Below, piece after piece: positions 58,792 to 64,000 of a DNA stretch of 64,000 nt. How positions within the stretch are numbered: position 1 is the first letter of the stretch; each line of letters begins with the position of its first letter. The notes under the pieces were generated by a model, which had not been told where the DNA came from, ran no database searches, and saw only the letters and a list, made by a program, of their open reading frames with translations. The translations under genes were made by a program, and so were the position numbers. Source of the stretch: an uncultured beta proteobacterium (GTDB lineage: Bacteria; Pseudomonadota; Gammaproteobacteria; Burkholderiales; Burkholderiaceae_C). The stretch spans positions 36,188 through 100,187 of the forward strand of contig CAILAY010000168.1 in the NCBI GenBank assembly GCA_903832285.1. The letters run 5' to 3'.

Positions 58792-60243
58792 TCAGACAAA
58801 CTTGCGTACGTCGACAAAATGGCCATGTACTGCCGCTGCGGCGGCCATGGCGGGACTGACCAGATGGGTGCGTCCACCGGCACCCTGACGCCCTTCGAAA
58901 TTGCGGTTGCTGGTAGATGCACAGCGCTCCTGCGGTTCCAGTTGATCGGCGTTCATGGCCAGACACATGGAGCATCCCGGCTCGCGCCATTCAAAGCCTG
59001 CAGCCTTGAAAATCTGGTCGAGTCCCTCGCGCTCGGCCTGCTCCTTCACCAGTCCCGATCCCGGCACCACCAGCGCCAGTTTCACGTTGGAAGCCACCCG
59101 GCGCCCGAGTTTCTTCACCAGCGCAGCGGCCTCGCGCATGTCTTCGATCCGGCTGTTGGTGCACGAGCCGATGAAGACCTTGTCCACAAATATATCGTTC
59201 AGCGGCTTGCCCGGCTGCAAGCCCATGTAGCTCAAGGCGCGCTCCATGGCGTTGCGCCGGTTCGAGTCCTTCTCGCGGTCCGGATCGGGCACGATGGAAT
59301 CAATTCCAAGAACCATCTCCGGCGAAGTACCCCAAGTGACCTGGGGCACGATCAGCGCCGCGTTCAAATCCACCACGGTGTCGAATTGTGCGTCGGCGTC
59401 ACTGCGCAGGGTGTTCCAGTAGGAGACGGCGTGGTCCCATTCGGCACCACCCACAAAGTGCCCGCTTGTCCGGTCCGTCCCCGGTGAGAGCAAACGACCC
59501 TTGACGTATTGAATCGTCTTGTCGTCGACGGCCACGAGACCGGCGCGCGCGCCGGCTTCGATCGCCATGTTGCATACGGTCATGCGGCCTTCCATGCTCA
59601 AGGCGCGCACTGCGGCACCGGCAAATTCGATGGTGTGGCCAGTGCCGCCGGCCGTGCCAATTTGGCCGATGATGGCCAGCACCAGATCCTTGGCCGTGCA
59701 ACCCGCGCTGAGCACACCTTCAACGCGGATCAGCATGTTCCTGGCCTTCTTCGCCACCAGGGTTTGCGTCGCCAGCACATGTTCCACCTCGCTCGTGCCG
59801 ATGCCGTGGGCGAGCGCGCCAAACGCGCCGTGGGTGGAAGTGTGGGAGTCGCCGCAGACGACGGTCATGCCGGGCAGGGTGGCTCCGCTCTCGGGCCCGA
59901 TCACGTGCACGATGCCCTGGCGCCTGGATAGAAACGGGAAATACGCCGCCGCGCCGTACTCGGCGATGTTGGCGTCCAGCGTGGTCACCTGTTCCTTGCT
60001 GGTGATGTCGGTGATGCCGTCGTAGCCCAGCTCCCAACCGGTGGTCGGTGTGTTGTGATCCGCGGTCGCCACCACCGAACTCACGCGCCATACCTTGCGT
60101 CCCGCTTGCCGCAGACCTTCGAACGCCTGCGGACTCGTCACCTCATGTACCAGATGCCGGTCGATATACAGGATGGCGGTACCGTCTTCTTCGGAGTGGA
60201 CGATGTGCTCGTCCCAGATTTTGTCGTAGAGGGTGCGTCCCAT
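58792..60243 (-). CDS. leuC: 3-isopropylmalate dehydratase large subunit
   Basis: 483 residues. [13 protein letters not shown] start, [38 protein letters not shown] (cluster Cys) and [12 protein letters not shown] (two more). [4Fe-4S] aconitase-family enzyme working with LeuD. ATG 60243; a -10-like TAAAAT lies at 60272-60267 on the minus strand, 24 bases upstream, with no good -35. First gene of the leucine run. Confidence 0.97.
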   Translation of the reverse strand: MGRTLYDKIWDEHIVHSEEDGTAILYIDRHLVHEVTSPQAFEGLRQAGRKVWRVSSVVATADHNTPTTGWELGYDGITDITSKEQVTTLDANIAEYGAAAYFPFLSRRQGIVHVIGPESGATLPGMTVVCGDSHTSTHGAFGALAHGIGTSEVEHVLATQTLVAKKARNMLIRVEGVLSAGCTAKDLVLAIIGQIGTAGGTGHTIEFAGAAVRALSMEGRMTVCNMAIEAGARAGLVAVDDKTIQYVKGRLLSPGTDRTSGHFVGGAEWDHAVSYWNTLRSDADAQFDTVVDLNAALIVPQVTWGTSPEMVLGIDSIVPDPDREKDSNRRNAMERALSYMGLQPGKPLNDIFVDKVFIGSCTNSRIEDMREAAALVKKLGRRVASNVKLALVVPGSGLVKEQAEREGLDQIFKAAGFEWREPGCSMCLAMNADQLEPQERCASTSNRNFEGRQGAGGRTHLVSPAMAAAAAVHGHFVDVRKFV

Positions 60244-60333
60244 GGTGTTCCTTTGCGCAGCCGGGCATTTTATGCGGTGCTTCGGAGCAGACACGGTCAT
60301 GGCGGCTTTAGTCCCTGTGCAAAGCATGCCTCT

Positions 60334-60356
60334 TTGCCCTTTGGGGCAATTTTTTT
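60334..60356 (+). terminator. Orphan intrinsic terminator in the leuC/histidine-kinase gap
   Basis: TTGCCC-TTTG-GGGCAA stem-loop at 60334-60349 followed by seven T on the plus strand. No plus-strand gene lies upstream; leuC runs the other way. It may end a short transcript or act as an attenuator in the histidine-kinase leader. Confidence 0.65.
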
Positions 60357-60452
60357 CCCGCTCGGACCGACTACCATTTGAGCATTCCCCTGGAGCCGCG
60401 TTCCAGGCAGTCTGCAGACCACCGGGAGCCCCTGCGCCATGAGGCACGCCAC

Positions 60453-61916
60453 ATGATCGCCTTCGACAACCGCACCGCCTTCATCGTGATTGCGCTGTTG
60501 TTTCTGGTGTTGCCCATCTTCGCCTGGATCACGCTCGCGGGACAGCGCGGCACGGCGGTGGCGCTGTGGTGTGCTGGCGGACTGATGGCGGGCGGCGCTT
60601 TTCTGCTGGTCGGCTTGCGCGGTCGTATCCCCGAACTGGCCTCTTACACCGGGGCGAATGTGCTCTTGATGGCGGGCATGATGCTGTGTGCCCAGTCGCT
60701 GCGGCTGGACCTTGGCATCGGATGGCGGGCTGGCTCGATGGCGCTTGCCCTGGTGGCCTACGCCTGCTCTTACGAATCCATTCAGCTCTGGGTGGAGGCC
60801 GGCGGATTGCGCCTGCGCAGCGTGTACTTGCTCTACCTGGCATTGGCGGGCGTGATTCTCCACTTGTCCTATCTCGCACGCAGAATTGCGAAGCGCGAGA
60901 ACAGTGCGAGCGCCGAATGGATTGCGCGGGTCTGTTTTCTGGCGGGGTCGACGATGTTGCTGCGCCACTATTTCATTTTCACGGGAACGGGTTCCCATGT
61001 GTTAGCGCCGTCGATGGTGACGCAACTTTTCAGCATCTCGATCATGCTGGCTGCCGTTGTCGGTCATATGGGCTATGTGGGAATGGCGCTGGACCGCTCC
61101 CTGCGTAGCGAGATAGAAACCGTCAGTGCGCTGGCGTCGGACGCAGTGAATCGAAAACTGGGGGGCAGGATCGCGCTCCTTGACCGCCAGCGCATCCTGG
61201 GCACCGTGTCCGCCTCAATGGGGCACGAATTGAATCAGCCGCTCAGTGCCATTCTGACCAACGCGCAGGTGGCGCGGCGCGGCCTGCAGAAAGGGACTTT
61301 CGATGTGCGGCAGGCCGGGGAGTTTCTGCAGAAGATCATTTCCAGCGCCCACCGCGCGAGCCAGATCATCGGACGCGTCCGCAGCCTTGTCGTTCCGTCG
61401 GCGCGGGCGGCAGATGCCGTCGATCTCGGACTTGCGGTCCATGAGGTGATGGAACTGCTGGCCGAAGACGCCAGGGTGCACAACGTAGGTTTACTCTATG
61501 CGCCGCCGGCGCAGTCGATCTTCGTGCTCGGGGATGCGGTGCAGATTTCGCAGGTCATTCTCAACCTGATGCGCAACGCCATGGAGGCCATGCTGGACTC
61601 GGTGCAACGGGAGATTCACATCGACATCCAGAGTCGGGACGACCGGGTGCGGCTGAGGGTTCGCGATACCGGTCCGGGGCTGGTGGGGCAGGCACAACAT
61701 CAGGCGGGCACGCCATACTTCAGCACAAAGACTGGCGGGCTGGGCATGGGGTTGTCGATATCGCGTGCCATCGTGGAGCAGTTCGCGGGAACGCTGATCA
61801 TCAGGAACGCCGGGGGCGGGGGAGCGCTGGTCGAGATCGAATGGCCGGCGTGGCACGTTGTGGCACAAGCACGGCATGACCGGGTTGAGGATGGGTCCGA
61901 TGGCGAACATTTTTGA
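60453..61916 (+). CDS. Membrane sensor histidine kinase
   Basis: 487 residues. Six or seven N-terminal helices (residues ~10-225) with no large periplasmic domain, then the kinase: H-box [20 protein letters not shown] (His near 259), N-box [13 protein letters not shown]-boxes DTGPGLVG and [15 protein letters not shown]. This HWE-unlike, FixL/DctB-type transmitter suits the response regulator encoded directly downstream (17-base overlap). ATG 60453 follows GAGGCACGCCAC. The signal is unknown. Confidence 0.9.
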   Translation: MIAFDNRTAFIVIALLFLVLPIFAWITLAGQRGTAVALWCAGGLMAGGAFLLVGLRGRIPELASYTGANVLLMAGMMLCAQSLRLDLGIGWRAGSMALALVAYACSYESIQLWVEAGGLRLRSVYLLYLALAGVILHLSYLARRIAKRENSASAEWIARVCFLAGSTMLLRHYFIFTGTGSHVLAPSMVTQLFSISIMLAAVVGHMGYVGMALDRSLRSEIETVSALASDAVNRKLGGRIALLDRQRILGTVSASMGHELNQPLSAILTNAQVARRGLQKGTFDVRQAGEFLQKIISSAHRASQIIGRVRSLVVPSARAADAVDLGLAVHEVMELLAEDARVHNVGLLYAPPAQSIFVLGDAVQISQVILNLMRNAMEAMLDSVQREIHIDIQSRDDRVRLRVRDTGPGLVGQAQHQAGTPYFSTKTGGLGMGLSISRAIVEQFAGTLIIRNAGGGGALVEIEWPAWHVVAQARHDRVEDGSDGEHF

Positions 61917-62553
61917 GGAGGAGCATGCGGCCCGTTGCGCCCGCGGCCGGGTAGTGGTGATCGACGACGATCGCGCCATCGTCGCGGCTCTGTCCGCCCT
62001 GCTCGAAATGGAAGGCTATGCCTGCGAGACCCACGCCTCGGCTGAAGCCTACCTGCATGTGCTGAGCTACAACAGCCCCAGTTTTCCCGGACCCTTCTGC
62101 GTGCTGTGCGACATGAAGATGCCGGGCATGAACGGTCTTGAACTACAAAGCCGACTGGCCGCTCTCCACCATGCACCGCTGCTGTTCATGAGCGGCGGCA
62201 GCGGTATCAATGAGGCAGTGCACGGTTTTCGCGGTGGCGCCGTGGATTTTCTGGTCAAACCGATCGAGGCTGATAGGTTGCTGGCTGCGGTGGCCAGTGC
62301 ACTGGATGTCAGTCGCGAGCGCCAGCAACAGCAGCACCGGAGGTCCGAACTCAGGCTGCGGGTCGCCTCCCTGAGCGAGCGCGAACTGACCGTGGCCCGC
62401 AGCGTGGCGCAGGGGCGAACCAACGCGGAAATCGGGCAGGATATGGGGATTGCGCTGCGCACCGTGAAACTCCATCGGCACCGCGCAATGGACAAGTTGC
62501 AGGTGCAAACCGTGGTGGACCTGGGGCGCATCGCCGACGAAGCGGGCCTTTGA
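61900..62553 (+). CDS. LuxR-type response regulator (FixJ family)
   Basis: 217 residues. Receiver domain: VVVIDDDRA acidic pair, phospho-acceptor Asp71 in VLCDMKMPGMNG, Ser in LLFMSGGS and Lys in FLVKPIEADRL. C-terminal LuxR helix-turn-helix: LSERELTVARSVAQGRTNAE and RTVKLHRHRAMDKLQV. ATG 61900 with GAGG nine bases before; it overlaps the kinase gene by 17 bases. Likely controls nearby polysaccharide genes, by position. Confidence 0.9.
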   Translation: MANIFEEEHAARCARGRVVVIDDDRAIVAALSALLEMEGYACETHASAEAYLHVLSYNSPSFPGPFCVLCDMKMPGMNGLELQSRLAALHHAPLLFMSGGSGINEAVHGFRGGAVDFLVKPIEADRLLAAVASALDVSRERQQQQHRRSELRLRVASLSERELTVARSVAQGRTNAEIGQDMGIALRTVKLHRHRAMDKLQVQTVVDLGRIADEAGL

Positions 62554-62719
62554 AGTGACTGGCCAAACGGTGGGGCCTGGCGCTCAGCCACCAAGGCCAT
62601 GGAAGAAATTGTCGTCCTCCCGGCAGTATTGCCCTAAGGTGCAATTGTTTCTGTGGTAAGGGTCGGTTACCATCGCCGGTTACAAAAGAAAGCCCCCGCG
62701 TTCACCCATTCACGCCTAC

Positions 62720-63463
62720 ATGTCCGCAATCGAAATTCACCAGCGCATACCGGCACCCCAGCATATTGCGATCATCATGGACGGCAACCGCCGCTGGGCC
62801 AGGCAGCGCGGCCTGCCACGCGCGCTTGGCCACGCGGCGGGGGCACGACGGGTGCGCCGCGTGGTCGAAGCCTGCTCAGACCGTGGCGTGCGCTTCCTCA
62901 CGCTGTTTGCCTTCAGCACCGAAAACTGGCAGCGCCCGCCAGATGAAGTCTCCAGCCTGATGTGGCTGCTGTCGCTGTATCTGCAAAAGGAAGTGAAGAA
63001 CATGAACGAGAAGGGCGTGCGCCTGAGGGTGATTGGCGACACGTCGGCGTTCGACCCGGGTATTCAGGATCTGATCCGCAGCGCTCAGGCAGACACGGTC
63101 GGCAACGACAAGATCACCTTGACCATCGCTGCCAACTACGGTGGCCGCAGCGACGTGGTGCAGGCCGTCCGGTCGTGGCAGGCCGCGCATCCGGACGAAT
63201 CGGTCGAGGCGATGGACGAGAGCGCCTTGAGCGCCCGTCTGGGCACCTCTTACGCACCGGACCCGGACCTGCTGATTCGTACCGGTGGCGAGTCGCGCAT
63301 CAGCAATTTCCTGCTGTGGCAACTGGCCTATACCGAAATGTTTTTTACCGATGTGCTGTGGCCCGCCTTCACCGATGTCGTGCTGGACGAAGCCATTGCC
63401 TGGTATGGTTTGCGCGAACGCCGGTTTGGCGGTTCTGCGGCACCCGCTCTCGTCAAGTCCTGA
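62720..63463 (+). CDS. uppS: Isoprenyl transferase (undecaprenyl diphosphate synthase family)
   Basis: 247 residues. HIAIIMDGNRRWARQRGLPR (catalytic Asp21), FLTLFAFSTENWQRP and LLIRTGGESRISNFLLWQLAYTEMFF (in parts) are the cis-prenyltransferase motifs. It makes the lipid carrier used for peptidoglycan and polysaccharide units. The housekeeping uppS usually sits with frr, cdsA and dxr; this copy lies between a two-component system and a polysaccharide-export gene, so it may be a dedicated second copy. ATG 62720. Confidence 0.9.
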   Translation: MSAIEIHQRIPAPQHIAIIMDGNRRWARQRGLPRALGHAAGARRVRRVVEACSDRGVRFLTLFAFSTENWQRPPDEVSSLMWLLSLYLQKEVKNMNEKGVRLRVIGDTSAFDPGIQDLIRSAQADTVGNDKITLTIAANYGGRSDVVQAVRSWQAAHPDESVEAMDESALSARLGTSYAPDPDLLIRTGGESRISNFLLWQLAYTEMFFTDVLWPAFTDVVLDEAIAWYGLRERRFGGSAAPALVKS

Positions 63464-64000
63464 ATGGTACCCATGCAAATTCCTTCGTTCACCACCTTCA
63501 AATCACTGGCGTCACGCGCCCCAATTTTCGTGGCGGTGCTGCTACTCAGCGCGGGTCTGCACGCGCAAGGCACAACCACCGGCACGGTCGGCGCGGCGGC
63601 CACCGTTGAAGCTAACAGTGCCGAGGCAGCGACGCCGGCGGCTACTGCGGCGCGCGCGCTTTCGCCGCAACAAAACCTGCAGCAGCAGATGACGCAAACG
63701 CCCGGGGCCGCCAAGGCGGCCGACACGGCCATGGGCACCCGCAGCGGTGAGGGCACAGGGTCACGACCGACCGCGCGCGCGTCACAGCCCACGCAGTTCC
63801 AGCGCTTTGTGCAGGAGACGACGGGCCATCTGCTGCCGGTGTACGGAGCCGAGCTGTTTGACACACCCCAGACCTATGCGGCCGATGCCGCCTTGCCCGC
63901 ACCCGATAATTATGTGCTCGGCCCGGGCGACGAGGTGCGGCTGCAGGTGTGGGGTCCCGTGGACTTCACCAGCAGCCTCACGGTCGATCGCAATGGCCAG
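63464..64000 (+). CDS. Polysaccharide export protein, N-terminal part (3' end outside window)
   Basis: 179 codons to the window edge, no stop. Signal peptide-like MQIPSFTTFKSLASRA then PIFVAVLLLSAGLHAQG, an Ala/Thr/Gln-rich low-complexity linker, then VYGAELFDTPQTYA and NYVLGPGDEVRLQVWGPVDF, the start of the Wza-type Poly_export/SLBB domain. It would form or feed the outer-membrane channel for capsule or exopolysaccharide. ATG 63464 directly follows the uppS stop (TGAATG); ATG 63473 is an alternative. Confidence 0.85.
   Translation, partial: MVPMQIPSFTTFKSLASRAPIFVAVLLLSAGLHAQGTTTGTVGAAATVEANSAEAATPAATAARALSPQQNLQQQMTQTPGAAKAADTAMGTRSGEGTGSRPTARASQPTQFQRFVQETTGHLLPVYGAELFDTPQTYAADAALPAPDNYVLGPGDEVRLQVWGPVDFTSSLTVDRNGQ

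Overview
The window looks like chromosomal DNA of a Burkholderiales betaproteobacterium, most likely Comamonadaceae-like (Rhodoferax/Polaromonas type). This rests on gene order (leuC-entericidin-leuD-leuB-asd-fimV-truA-trpF-trpB-trpA-accD; rpsP-rimM-trmD-rplS; lysS, alaS, etfBA), high G+C by eye (not computed), and many GTG/TTG starts. I see no transposase, integrase, CRISPR array, rRNA or tRNA gene.

Layout. 1-5.3 kb: the 3' part of acnB, a strong terminator, then livHMGF-like ABC transporter genes without a binding protein. 5.4-6.6 kb: a minus-strand membrane-anchored bactofilin. 7.2-18.5 kb: a long plus-strand catabolic block: hydratase/3-hydroxyacyl-CoA dehydrogenase fusion, M20 peptidase, thiolase, acyl-CoA dehydrogenase, short-chain dehydrogenase, hotdog thioesterase, medium-chain reductase, SMP-30-like protein and a second short-chain dehydrogenase. 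18.5-23.1 kb (minus): a GGDEF/EAL receptor, a FeeM-like N-acyltransferase and a small membrane protein. 23.1-32.8 kb: DUF486 protein, DUF47-Pit phosphate pair, GNAT, rpsP-rimM-trmD-rplS, CoA pyrophosphatase, CobD-like protein, rsgA, M48 protease and orn. 33-48.3 kb: RNA helicase, succinate-semialdehyde dehydrogenase, alaS, MscS channel, etfBA, a second acyl-CoA dehydrogenase, a nitronate monooxygenase-like enzyme, YgjP-like protein, lysS and YggT. 48.4-60.2 kb: minus-strand biosynthetic genes for fatty acid, tryptophan, aspartate-family and leucine synthesis, with fimV and truA. 60.4-64 kb: histidine kinase/LuxR-type regulator pair, a cis-prenyltransferase and the start of a polysaccharide-export protein, which looks like the edge of an exopolysaccharide locus.

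How it fits together. The acyl-CoA block and the second dehydrogenase need the electron-transfer flavoprotein encoded by etfBA. A palindrome GAACG-CT-CGTTC stands before the first block, and a near match stands before etfBA together with a 26-bp perfect palindrome of LiuR type. This suggests shared control of fatty-acid and branched-chain amino-acid breakdown.

The most unusual items are: a bactofilin joined through one membrane segment to a RodZ-like periplasmic domain; a Liv ATPase pair whose departures from consensus fall on the same composite ATP site; a FeeM-like acyltransferase gene just upstream of a c-di-GMP receptor gene; a small family of imperfect palindromic intergenic repeats; a 58-bp tandem repeat upstream of lysS; and an orphan terminator between leuC and the histidine kinase gene.
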